Shown: positions 18,812-26,895 of the stretch, piece by piece
Numbering within the stretch: the stretch's first letter is position 1
Layout: the number at the start of each line of letters is the position of its first letter
Assembly: GCA_030426545.1 (NCBI GenBank)
Contig: JAUHYL010000016.1
Span: 1-62,638 of the forward strand
DNA: 62,638 nt
Direction: 5' to 3'
From: Gammaproteobacteria bacterium
Lineage (GTDB): Bacteria > Pseudomonadota > Gammaproteobacteria > Pseudomonadales > Halieaceae
Notes under the pieces: generated by a model
The model's input: the letters and a program-made list of their open reading frames with translations, nothing else
Told to the model about the DNA's origin: nothing
Databases searched by the model: none
Made by a program: the position numbers and the translations under genes

Positions 18812-18833
18812 GCGACGAAGGGGAAGCCAGGCA

Positions 18834-20564
18834 ATGGAGCTGCAAACACTCACCTATCTGGTAGTGGGCGCCACGTTCGCCCTCTACATCGGCATCGCCT
18901 TCTGGGCGCGTGCCGGCTCGACCAGTGATTTCTATATCGCGGGCGGCCACATTCACCCGATACCCAACGGCATGGCCACTGCCGCGGACTGGATGTCCGC
19001 CGCCTCGTTCATCTCCATGGCGGGGCTCATCGCGTTTATGGGCTACGGGGGCTCGGTCTTTCTGCTGGGCTGGACGGGCGGCTTTGTCATACTCGCCATG
19101 CTGCTGGCCCCCTACTTGCGCAAGTACGGCAAGTACACGGTACCGGAGTTTATCGGTGATCGATTTTATTCCAAGGGGGCGCGCGCCGTCGCTGTCATCT
19201 GCCTGATTATCTGCTCGGTCACCTACGTCATCGGCCAAATGAAAGGCGTGGGGGTCGCCTTCTCGCGTTTCCTGCAGGTGAACTACGATACCGGGCTGTA
19301 TATCGGCATGTTCATCGTATTCTTCTACGCGGTGCTCGGGGGCATGAAGGGAATCACCTACACTCAGATTGCCCAGTACTGCGTCTTAATTCTCGCGTAC
19401 ACCATTCCCGCAGTATTTATCAGCCTGCAGTTGACGGGACACCCGCTGCCGCAGCTTGGGCTGGGTAGCACCATGGCAGGCACGGATGTCTACCTGTTGG
19501 ACAGGCTGGACCAGGTGGTCACCGAACTGGGATTCAAGGAGTACACCACGGATGTACGCCTGAGCAAACTCAATATGTTTGCCTATACAGCATCGCTGAT
19601 GGTGGGCACGGCCGGCCTTCCACACGTTATTATTCGTTTTTTTACGGTCCCCAGGGTGCGTGACGCGCGCACCTCTGCCGGCTGGGCGTTGGTATTCATT
19701 GCCATCCTCTACACAACAGCGCCCGCGGTAGCGGGCATGGCGCGCCTCAACCTGATGCAAACCATGGAGCCCCAACCAGGCCAGCACCTGGCTTACGCCG
19801 AACGCCCTGATTGGTTCAAAAACTGGGAGACCACCGGGCTACTGCAATTCGAAGATAAAAACAGCGATGGCCTCATCCAGTACAGTGCCAACGCCGAACG
19901 CAATGAGTTGATCAAGGTAGACAATGACATCATGGTACTGGCGAACCCGGAGATCGCGCGTTTGCCAAACTGGGTGATCGCACTGGTTGCCGCCGGCGGC
20001 CTCGCCGCAGCACTGTCGACGGCCGCGGGACTGTTGCTGGCAATTTCATCGGCGATTTCGCATGACCTGCTTAAAGGCATGCTCACACCCAATATCACCG
20101 AGAAACAGGAACTCATGGCCAGCCGCATCGCGATGGCAATTGCGATTGTCGGCGCCGGCAATCTTGGGCTCAACCCGCCCGGGTTTGCCGCGGGCACCGT
20201 CGCACTGGCGTTTGGCCTGGCGGCATCGTCGATTTTTCCGGCTCTCATGATGGGCATCTTCTCCCGGCGCATCACCCGGGAGGGCGCGATCGCCGGCATG
20301 ATTGCCGGCATTGGCGTGACCCTGTTTTACGTGTTTCAACACAAAGGCATTATGTTTATCCCCGGCACCGCCTTTCTCGGCGATGCCTCACCGAACTGGT
20401 TCCTCGGCATCGAACCCAACGCCTTCGGCATCGTGGGGGCCATTGTGAACTTTGCCGTCGCCACAGGCATCTCTGCATTAACCCGTGAACCGCCCGCGGC
20501 TGTACAAGAACTGGTAGGACGGATTCGCGTGCCAATGGGTGCGGATGCCCCGCAGCAGCATTGA
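18834..20564 (+). CDS. Sodium:solute symporter, VC_2705/ActP-like (acetate-type cation symporter)
   Basis: The 576-residue polytopic protein has the SSS fold. Recognisable blocks are ADWMSAASFISMAGLIAFMG, GWTGGFVILAMLLAPYLRKYGKYTVPEF (within one helix pair) and ALSTAAGLLLAISSAISHD. An extended hydrophilic loop around residues 300-360 (NWETTGLLQFEDKNSDGL) is typical of the subfamily paired with DUF4212. It should import a small carboxylate such as acetate with Na+. The neighbouring CoA hydrolase/transferase makes acetate or short acids plausible, but the substrate is not shown by the sequence. Confidence 0.9.
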   Translation: MELQTLTYLVVGATFALYIGIAFWARAGSTSDFYIAGGHIHPIPNGMATAADWMSAASFISMAGLIAFMGYGGSVFLLGWTGGFVILAMLLAPYLRKYGKYTVPEFIGDRFYSKGARAVAVICLIICSVTYVIGQMKGVGVAFSRFLQVNYDTGLYIGMFIVFFYAVLGGMKGITYTQIAQYCVLILAYTIPAVFISLQLTGHPLPQLGLGSTMAGTDVYLLDRLDQVVTELGFKEYTTDVRLSKLNMFAYTASLMVGTAGLPHVIIRFFTVPRVRDARTSAGWALVFIAILYTTAPAVAGMARLNLMQTMEPQPGQHLAYAERPDWFKNWETTGLLQFEDKNSDGLIQYSANAERNELIKVDNDIMVLANPEIARLPNWVIALVAAGGLAAALSTAAGLLLAISSAISHDLLKGMLTPNITEKQELMASRIAMAIAIVGAGNLGLNPPGFAAGTVALAFGLAASSIFPALMMGIFSRRITREGAIAGMIAGIGVTLFYVFQHKGIMFIPGTAFLGDASPNWFLGIEPNAFGIVGAIVNFAVATGISALTREPPAAVQELVGRIRVPMGADAPQQH

Positions 20565-20623
20565 TGCCCGCTGCCCGCACGACACCAGGCCTGCGGGCAC
20601 AGTGCAGCTGATTGCCTGCGGAG

Positions 20624-21097
20624 ATGATGACGCTGCTCGCCAATAAACACGTGGTCATCGCCCTGTTTGTCGCGCCGCTGCTTGCGGTGTTTACCTGGCT
20701 GGCAGTGGGTGAACTGAGCGGAGAAAAGCCCCGGGCGGCACAACCGGGCGTGTCATATCCGCTGCTGGCAAAAAGCAATTGCCGCTACGCCAGCGGGCAG
20801 TGTGACCTCGAAAACGGCAACCTGGCGCTCAAGCTAAAAGCCAGACAAACCGAGGGCGGGCTCACGCTGGTTCTCCACGCCTCTCATCCACTGGATCTCG
20901 TGTTGCTGGCAAATTCCTCGACGGCATCGACAGTGCCGACAGCCATGCTGCGTCGCGATGAGGGTGGGCTGCTATGGGAAATGCCGCTGGAGGCGAGCCC
21001 CGAGGCATCAGACCGCCTGCGCCTGGTCGCCGTGGCCGGGGGAAGTCGGTACTACGTCGAGCATAGCGCTGTATTTTTGCGCACGGGAGTTGAGTGA
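20624..21097 (+). CDS. Small membrane-anchored hypothetical protein downstream of the symporter
   Basis: About 157 residues with one N-terminal TM helix (VVIALFVAPLLAVFTWLAV) and a periplasmic domain of ~125 residues. Two cysteines lie close together (KSNCRYASGQCDLENG), possibly a disulfide. I do not recognise the family. It lies 59 nt after the symporter on the same strand and may be an accessory protein. The start is uncertain: TTG at 20612, ATG at 20624 and ATG at 20627 are all in frame, and the GGAG at 20620-20623 abuts the first ATG. Confidence 0.65.
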   Translation: MMTLLANKHVVIALFVAPLLAVFTWLAVGELSGEKPRAAQPGVSYPLLAKSNCRYASGQCDLENGNLALKLKARQTEGGLTLVLHASHPLDLVLLANSSTASTVPTAMLRRDEGGLLWEMPLEASPEASDRLRLVAVAGGSRYYVEHSAVFLRTGVE

Positions 21098-21150
21098 CCA
21101 GACGCAGACTGCCCTGTCCCTGGGCACCCCGGATCTCTGGCCTGCTCAGG

Positions 21151-22752
21151 CTAGAAAATGGTTAGACAGTCGTCACAACTCGCCATCAAGCCGGTCAATT
21201 GCCCCGCTCCCGTACCCAGCAGGAAGACGCCGACGTTAAAGCTGGCGGGTGACAGATTATTCGGCACCGTGATGTCAGCGGTAAGGGTCGTTTCATTGAC
21301 CCTGACAATATTTCGTACCCACAAACCTGGCAGCCAGGGGGACGCGCCAGGCAGGAAATTTGTACCGCTAATCGTGACGCTGGTGGTGGAACCAATGGCC
21401 AACAGACTGGGGCTTACCGAAGTGACCGACAGGTCGCCCACTGCGCGGATAAAGACGTCGAGCTCCCCATTGTTATCTCCGGGAACAAGATTTGTCGCGC
21501 CGCTCTCAAACGCCACGTAGCGACCGTCCTCCGAGAGATAGGGATTCTGGCTGATGCCGTTACCGTGGTTGGTCTGTGCACCCGCAGCACTCAATGAGCC
21601 CAGAAACGTTCTGCCCGCCACCTGGTCGCGGATATAGACATCGGCAACGCCGTTCACATCTGAACTTGCGAAATCCTCGGTCGTTGAAAATGCGATGTAC
21701 CTTCCATCACCGGAGACAGAAGAAGTACCGTGCCGGGGAAAGACCAGCGATTGATTGCCGTTTTCATCCAGGTTTACACGTGCCGTGGCCCCGGTTTGCA
21801 GGTCGTGCACAAACACGTCTTCCAGATTGTTGCTATCGCCAGCAACCAGATTGGTCGCCATGGAATGAAATACCACGTACCGGCCGTCCGCTGAAATGGC
21901 CGGGTCTGAACTCGACTGGTTTGCCTGCGTACCGATGCTGTCGACACTCACCCGCGTAGTCGTGCCGGCAACGCGATTATGCACAAACACATCACTCGCA
22001 GCGTTTGTATCATTATTGACCAGGTTACTGGCGAAAGATGAAAAAGCGATCAAGGTGCCGTCGCTCGATACATCGTTGAGAAGACTGTCGCTGTTGCCCT
22101 CCACACCCAGCGAGTCCACGCTGACGCGCGTGGTAACCTCGGTTGTCCGATTGTGCAGAAAAGTGTCCCAGCGATTATTGGTGTCCATTGGCACAAGGTT
22201 ATTGGCCGCAGAGCGGAATACGATCCAGTTGCCATCGCCCGATATCTCGGGGCGCCTGCTGGCGGCATTGCCCTGGGCACCTGCGGAATCCACGCTTACT
22301 CGTGTTGTGGTGCCTGTCTGACGATCGTGAACGAATATGTCGGACATGCCGTTTGTATCGTTGGCCACCAGTTCGTTACTTTCAGAACTGAACGCAACGA
22401 ATCGGCCGTCCGCCGAGATAGACGCATCTTCACTGCTGTCAGAGCCTTCGCCTCCTGCACTACTCACACTGACGCGTTCGGTTACGCGACTGACGACGTC
22501 GCGAACGAATACGTCGCGTGTGCCGTTAGTGTCGCCGGCCACGAGATTGTCCGCCACGGATTCAAACGCGATGTATCGGCCAGCGGCAGACACGGAACTG
22601 TCCTGCGAAATACTGTTGCTTTGCTGATTTGCACTGTCGACGCTGACCAGCTGAGTCCAGCTACAGCCGGATGCAATTAACAAACTACAAACGATAAGCA
22701 GAAACGGTTTCCGGCCTGAAGTGAGCCCGGAAACGGGTGTGGTGTTGCGCAT
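21151..22752 (-). CDS. PD40/TolB-type beta-propeller lipoprotein with IPT/TIG-like C-terminus
   Basis: The 533-residue lipoprotein has lipobox LIASGC. Seven repeats of ~50 residues follow, each with a strand such as YIAFESVADNLVAGDTNG and then DVFVRD. The D-T/S/N-N-G-x-x-D core recurs in nearly every blade and resembles calcium-binding aspartate loops, so a seven-bladed propeller is expected. The last ~95 residues (VTSVSPSLLAIGSTTSVTIS, then GTNF) look like an IPT/TIG immunoglobulin-like domain. It is probably exposed in the periplasm or at the surface and involved in binding rather than catalysis. It converges on the small protein gene at 20624-21097. Confidence 0.8.
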   Translation of the reverse strand: MRNTTPVSGLTSGRKPFLLIVCSLLIASGCSWTQLVSVDSANQQSNSISQDSSVSAAGRYIAFESVADNLVAGDTNGTRDVFVRDVVSRVTERVSVSSAGGEGSDSSEDASISADGRFVAFSSESNELVANDTNGMSDIFVHDRQTGTTTRVSVDSAGAQGNAASRRPEISGDGNWIVFRSAANNLVPMDTNNRWDTFLHNRTTEVTTRVSVDSLGVEGNSDSLLNDVSSDGTLIAFSSFASNLVNNDTNAASDVFVHNRVAGTTTRVSVDSIGTQANQSSSDPAISADGRYVVFHSMATNLVAGDSNNLEDVFVHDLQTGATARVNLDENGNQSLVFPRHGTSSVSGDGRYIAFSTTEDFASSDVNGVADVYIRDQVAGRTFLGSLSAAGAQTNHGNGISQNPYLSEDGRYVAFESGATNLVPGDNNGELDVFIRAVGDLSVTSVSPSLLAIGSTTSVTISGTNFLPGASPWLPGLWVRNIVRVNETTLTADITVPNNLSPASFNVGVFLLGTGAGQLTGLMASCDDCLTIF

Positions 22753-23158
22753 GTCAGACGTCCTGTCTTCTCTTATGATAACTACTTCTGTTACAACAAT
22801 GATCAGGCATTGGCAGCTAATGCCGAGACGACCATTGTGAGCAAATCGTAAACTTATCCGGTTTGTATACTATCTATCAATGCGATCAGAACATTCTGTG
22901 TAATACTGCCAAATGCGATCTTTGTGAGACGGCGCGCACCAGATAGCGCTGTAACACCTCAGCGCACCGCTTCAGCAGCTTTCGGTCGGCACCGCAGCCG
23001 ATGTTTCGGCATGCAAACGGCACCCGCAGCAAAAAGCTGAAAAAGCCAACGACTGGGTGTCAGACGGGCGGAATACGCATGCCCCACTTGTGCGTGACCC
23101 GTGTGCACAGCATTGCGGCGCGACCCTTCCGGATCAACGCGCGCATGTAGGTACACTG
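22753..23158. other. Intergenic region without a supported gene
   Basis: This 406-bp stretch separates the propeller lipoprotein from the DUF5989 gene. The part next to 22752 is A+T-rich and should hold the lipoprotein promoter. The short ORFs in it lack ribosome sites and read as GC-driven noise. No repeat or RNA gene was recognised. Confidence 0.5.
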
Positions 23159-23311
23159 TTAAAACAGCGTATAGATAAAGGGGGCAACGGCGGATCCCTG
23201 CGCGAGCACAAGCAGACCACCCAATACCAGCAAAATGGCAATGACGGGCATCAGCCAGAACTTTTTGCGTTCGCGCATAAAACCCCAGAGGTCTTTGAGC
23301 AGATCAAACAT
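23159..23311 (-). CDS. DUF5989 small membrane protein
   Basis: A 50-residue ORF that is easily missed because of its size. It starts MFDLLKDLWGFMRERKKFW and ends VAPFIYTLF, with one TM helix (LMPVIAILLVLGGLLVLAQG). That is the usual DUF5989 composition. Its ATG shares a base with the stop of the SxtJ gene (TGATG). DUF5989 and SxtJ proteins typically accompany NodU/CmcH-type carbamoyltransferases, as in this operon. The function is unknown; it probably helps form a membrane platform for the carbamoyltransferase. Confidence 0.85.
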   Translation of the reverse strand: MFDLLKDLWGFMRERKKFWLMPVIAILLVLGGLLVLAQGSAVAPFIYTLF

Positions 23312-23715
23312 CAGAAAGGTCTCTCCATGTTTTCCGGCTTGGGCGAGGAAGACTCAACGCGATAGCTTTCTGCCTCGCTGTCCCAGCGCCTGCGCATTGG
23401 ATCATTGAATAAACGCATCACCAGGCCGAACGGCAAAAAAACCAGAAAGAAAATAACGCCAAGAATAATACGTGTATTTACCCAGCCCAGCACATTGGCG
23501 AACTTCATCCACACGCGGTAAACCGGTTGCAGCCAGGTGGGAAGCAGGAGCGCAAAGAAAGTCAGTACAGCGCCGACGACCAGCGGCCACAACGGAGGGC
23601 TGAAATCCCATATCCAGGGAATAAGTCCGTCAAAAAATACGACGAGTAACAGGGCGGTGACCAGGCCAAACTTGCGCAGTTCTGCGGCGCTGAGCGTTGC
23701 ATTCGGATCATTCAT
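23311..23715 (-). CDS. SxtJ-family membrane protein
   Basis: The 134-residue protein has the SxtJ start (ELRKFGLVTALLLVVFF). TM segments lie at about 16-34 and 40-60, with a third around 84-103. A cytoplasmic tail ends in a Pro/Ser-rich segment. It is encoded 24 nt after the carbamoyltransferase and overlaps DUF5989. SxtJ proteins occur next to carbamoyltransferases in saxitoxin and polysaccharide clusters. Their biochemical role is not settled. Confidence 0.82.
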   Translation of the reverse strand: MNDPNATLSAAELRKFGLVTALLLVVFFDGLIPWIWDFSPPLWPLVVGAVLTFFALLLPTWLQPVYRVWMKFANVLGWVNTRIILGVIFFLVFLPFGLVMRLFNDPMRRRWDSEAESYRVESSSPKPENMERPF

Positions 23716-23739
23716 ATCGGCTTCCTGGGAGTGGCCATG

Positions 23740-25590
23740 CTAGTCCAGCTCAAACTCTTCCATCCAGCTTTCATCTTTCTCCACCACCGGCTGATCCGGC
23801 TTTTCCATGAGAAAGTTTTCTACCACGAGATAGTCCATCTCGGTGCGCATAAAACAGCGATACGCATCCTGCGGTGAGCACACGATCGGTTCGCCCCTGA
23901 CATTGAAAGAAGTGTTCACGACCACGCCGCAGCCTGTTCTCTCCTTGAAGTTCTGGATCAGACGGTGGTAGCGCGGGTTCGTTTCCCGGTGCACGGTCTG
24001 GATACGCGCCGAGTAATCAACGTGTGTAATAGACGGGAGTTCAGAACGCGGCACATTAAGCTTGTCGATACCGAACAGTGCCTCCTGCTCCGCTGTCATT
24101 GGAATACGGATCTGCTCTGTTACCGGCGCCACCATCAGCATATAGGGGCTTGAACAATCATGCTCAAAGTACTCGGACACGTCTTCGATCAGTACCGAGG
24201 GGGCGAATGGACGGAAGGACTCACGGTACTTAATCTTGAGGTTCATAACAGACTGCATCTGACGCGAACGCGGGTCACCAATAATGGAACGTCCACCCAG
24301 CGCCCGCGGACCGAACTCCATGCGCCCCTGGAACCAGCCCACGACGTTTTCATCTGCCAGAATGTCGGCAAGTCGCGGCATCAGCGAATCATCGTCAAGC
24401 TCAGTATAGACAGCACCGGCGGCGTCCAGTTGTTCGCGAATCTGCTCACGCGTAAAACTGGGGCCGAGATAGGAGCCGCGCATACTGTCGCCGGACTCAA
24501 TGCGTCGCTCCCCACCGTGCTTTTCATACCAGGCAACCAGCGCCGCGCCCAGTGCGCCACCGGCATCTCCCGCTGCCGGCTGTATCCAGATACTGTCGAA
24601 AATGCCCGAGCGCAGCAGAATACCGTTGGCCACACAGTTCAACGCCACGCCACCGGCCAGGCACAGGTTTTCACAGCCTGTCTCTGCGCGCACCGTTCTG
24701 CCAAGTCTCAGCACCACTTCCTCAGTCACCTTCTGGATCGATGCAGCGAGGTCCATCTCGCGCTGGGAAATCTCGCTCTCCTGTGGCCGGGGCGGACCGC
24801 CAAACAGTTCGTCGAACTTGCGATTGGTCATGGTCAGACCAGTGCAGTAGTTAAAGTACGACATATCAAGGCGGAACGTACCGTCAGGCTTGAGGTCTAT
24901 CAGCTTGTCCAGGATCAGGTCGACGTAGGTCGGCTGCCCATAGGGCGCCAGCCCCATAAGCTTGTATTCCCCGGAGTTGACCTTGAACCCCGTGTAATAC
25001 GTAAACGCGGAGTAAAGCAGCCCCAGCGAATGGGGAAAGTCTATTTCCCAAAGCGAGCGCAAACTGCTGCCCTCGCCCACCCACGCAGTCGTGGTTGCCC
25101 ACTCACCCACACCATCGAGGCACAGTACGGCGGCGCGCTCATAGGGACTGGGGAAAAACGCCGAAGCGGCGTGAGACTGGTGGTGCTCCGAAAAGAGCAA
25201 ATTCGGTAATGCCGACTTTTTCAGTCCGCCCAGGTCTGCCAACTCGGTTTTGAGCGTGCTCTTCAGGTACAACTTTTCCTTCAGCCATACCGGCATCGCG
25301 GCGATAAACGAACGCAGGCCGTGCGGCGCGTAGGACAGGTAGGTCTCCAGCAAACGTTCAAACTTCACCAGCGGCTTGTCGTAGAACACCACGTCAGTCA
25401 CGTCACCAAGCTGAATGTCTGCCTGTTGCAAGCAATACTCAATGGCATGGCGTGGAAAGCCGGCATCGTGTTTCTTGCGCGTGAAGCGCTCTTCCTGTGC
25501 GGCGGCAACTACCTCTCCATCACGCAGCAGCGCCGCTGCACTGTCGTGGTAATAGGCAGACAATCCAAGGATATAGACCGGTTCGCTCAT
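23740..25590 (-). CDS. NodU/CmcH-type O-carbamoyltransferase
   Basis: The 616-residue protein has both family domains. The N-terminal part carries ILGLSAYYHDSAAALL, the metal/substrate histidines in SEHHQSHAASAF and LCLDGVGEWATT. The C-terminal part (from ~residue 390) has EFGPRALGGRSIIGDPR and the GVVVNTSFNVRGEPIV block. These enzymes use carbamoyl phosphate and ATP to carbamoylate hydroxyls, through a carbamoyl-adenylate intermediate. With SxtJ, DUF5989 and a divergent SGNH hydrolase, the likely target is a cell-surface glycan or secreted metabolite. No glycosyltransferases are nearby, so the acceptor cannot be named. Confidence 0.92.
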   Translation of the reverse strand: MSEPVYILGLSAYYHDSAAALLRDGEVVAAAQEERFTRKKHDAGFPRHAIEYCLQQADIQLGDVTDVVFYDKPLVKFERLLETYLSYAPHGLRSFIAAMPVWLKEKLYLKSTLKTELADLGGLKKSALPNLLFSEHHQSHAASAFFPSPYERAAVLCLDGVGEWATTTAWVGEGSSLRSLWEIDFPHSLGLLYSAFTYYTGFKVNSGEYKLMGLAPYGQPTYVDLILDKLIDLKPDGTFRLDMSYFNYCTGLTMTNRKFDELFGGPPRPQESEISQREMDLAASIQKVTEEVVLRLGRTVRAETGCENLCLAGGVALNCVANGILLRSGIFDSIWIQPAAGDAGGALGAALVAWYEKHGGERRIESGDSMRGSYLGPSFTREQIREQLDAAGAVYTELDDDSLMPRLADILADENVVGWFQGRMEFGPRALGGRSIIGDPRSRQMQSVMNLKIKYRESFRPFAPSVLIEDVSEYFEHDCSSPYMLMVAPVTEQIRIPMTAEQEALFGIDKLNVPRSELPSITHVDYSARIQTVHRETNPRYHRLIQNFKERTGCGVVVNTSFNVRGEPIVCSPQDAYRCFMRTEMDYLVVENFLMEKPDQPVVEKDESWMEEFELD

Positions 25591-25821
25591 TCGTGCTGAC
25601 CGTGTTTTAATTATTCAGGATGTGATGCCAGTGTAAGTTCTAACTGTTTGAAAATACAATAACTTTACAGGCAGATGTTAATCAGTTCACAGTGAGAGAC
25701 GGTGTTATGGCAGGCTGGTGGATTGCTTGCATTGCAAGGCTTGCTTCACCAGGCACTGACGCCAACAGTCGGAACTGAACGCTGCCTCCGGCAGGGCTTC
25801 GCCAGGAGTAACGGGGTACCT

Positions 25822-26895
25822 ATGAACACCAAGCCATTTGTCAGCACGCTGCAAAACCTGTTGTTGATGACCGTCTCAACCGTCGTCACCCTGCTGCTGA
25901 TCGAGGGCGCATTTCGTCTCTACAGTTCCGCAACAGAGGCCTCTGGACTCGAGGCGCTGAACCGTGTTGCAGAAAAACCCGCTCCGGGTACGAAAGTCAC
26001 CCTGGGCAGCATGATTCAGCTCAGCGCCAACCCGGGCATCGTTTACGAACTCATCCCGGACCTGTCGGTGGTGCACCTTGGCCAGCAAGTCACAACCAAT
26101 GCGGCGGGCTTTCGCGGCCCTGCCGTCACCGGGGAAAAACCTGCAGGTACGCGTCGCATTGTAGGCCTGGGCGATTCGGTGATGTTCGGCTGGGGCGTCG
26201 CCGTGGATGAGGCCTACCCCAGCGTTCTGGCACAAACGCTCAACGCCGTGCCGGGCGAACCCCACTGGGAGTTTATCAATACGGCCGTTCCTGGGTACAA
26301 CACCGCCATCGAAGTTGAGGTTCTGAAAGAGAAAGGTCTGCGTTACCAGCCGGATATTGTGATCGTCGGTTTCGTGGAAAATGATTTTGCCATGCCCCGG
26401 TTTATCCAGGAGCCAGTCAACTACCTGGCACTCGATCGCTCCTTCCTGCTCCAGGCACTGGGTATCGGTGCCGCCGGTGAAGCACTGAGCGATGCCGTGC
26501 AGGAGTTCGGAGATAACGGCATCCCGCTCGGCGAGGTCGATATGAGCAGGGTTCCGCAGCACTACCACTACATGGTGGGCACATCAGGCGTGATCAACAG
26601 CTTCAACGAGTTGCGTCGACTCAGGGATAAACACGGATTCGAAGTCATTGTTCTTGTTAACCAGTTCCTGACACAGGAAGTGCGCGATGCGATCACTGAC
26701 AATGGATTTCAGATCGTCAACGCGGCAAAGCTCTGGGCGCCCTACGCCGAAGCGCAGGGGTATACCGACGTGCGTGCGGCAATCCGCCTGAGCGAGTCCG
26801 ACCCGCACCCTTCAGCGGAAGCCCACGCAGTTATCGGCAAAGGGCTGTCGGACAGGGTGCGTCTTCTGATGGCAAAGAGAAGCGCTGTACCGTGA
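25822..26895 (+). CDS. SGNH/GDSL hydrolase, membrane-anchored
   Basis: The 357-residue protein has an N-terminal TM anchor (LLLMTVSTVVTLLLIEGAF) and an SGNH domain: nucleophile Ser in GLGDSVMFGWG, a GYNT block, VGFVENDF and the catalytic Asp-His pair in SDPHPSAEAH. Such enzymes de-acylate or acylate glycans and lipids in the periplasm. An in-frame start at 25702 would add 40 residues, but the ATG at 25822 gives a clean anchor. It is divergent from the carbamoyltransferase gene, the usual partnership for this cassette. Its stop overlaps the next GTG by 4 nt. Confidence 0.85.
   Translation: MNTKPFVSTLQNLLLMTVSTVVTLLLIEGAFRLYSSATEASGLEALNRVAEKPAPGTKVTLGSMIQLSANPGIVYELIPDLSVVHLGQQVTTNAAGFRGPAVTGEKPAGTRRIVGLGDSVMFGWGVAVDEAYPSVLAQTLNAVPGEPHWEFINTAVPGYNTAIEVEVLKEKGLRYQPDIVIVGFVENDFAMPRFIQEPVNYLALDRSFLLQALGIGAAGEALSDAVQEFGDNGIPLGEVDMSRVPQHYHYMVGTSGVINSFNELRRLRDKHGFEVIVLVNQFLTQEVRDAITDNGFQIVNAAKLWAPYAEAQGYTDVRAAIRLSESDPHPSAEAHAVIGKGLSDRVRLLMAKRSAVP

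Noticed and set aside
22959-23365. Short ORFs in both strands between the propeller lipoprotein and SxtJ
   Set aside because: Only the 50-codon DUF5989 frame has a recognisable protein and a coupled start.
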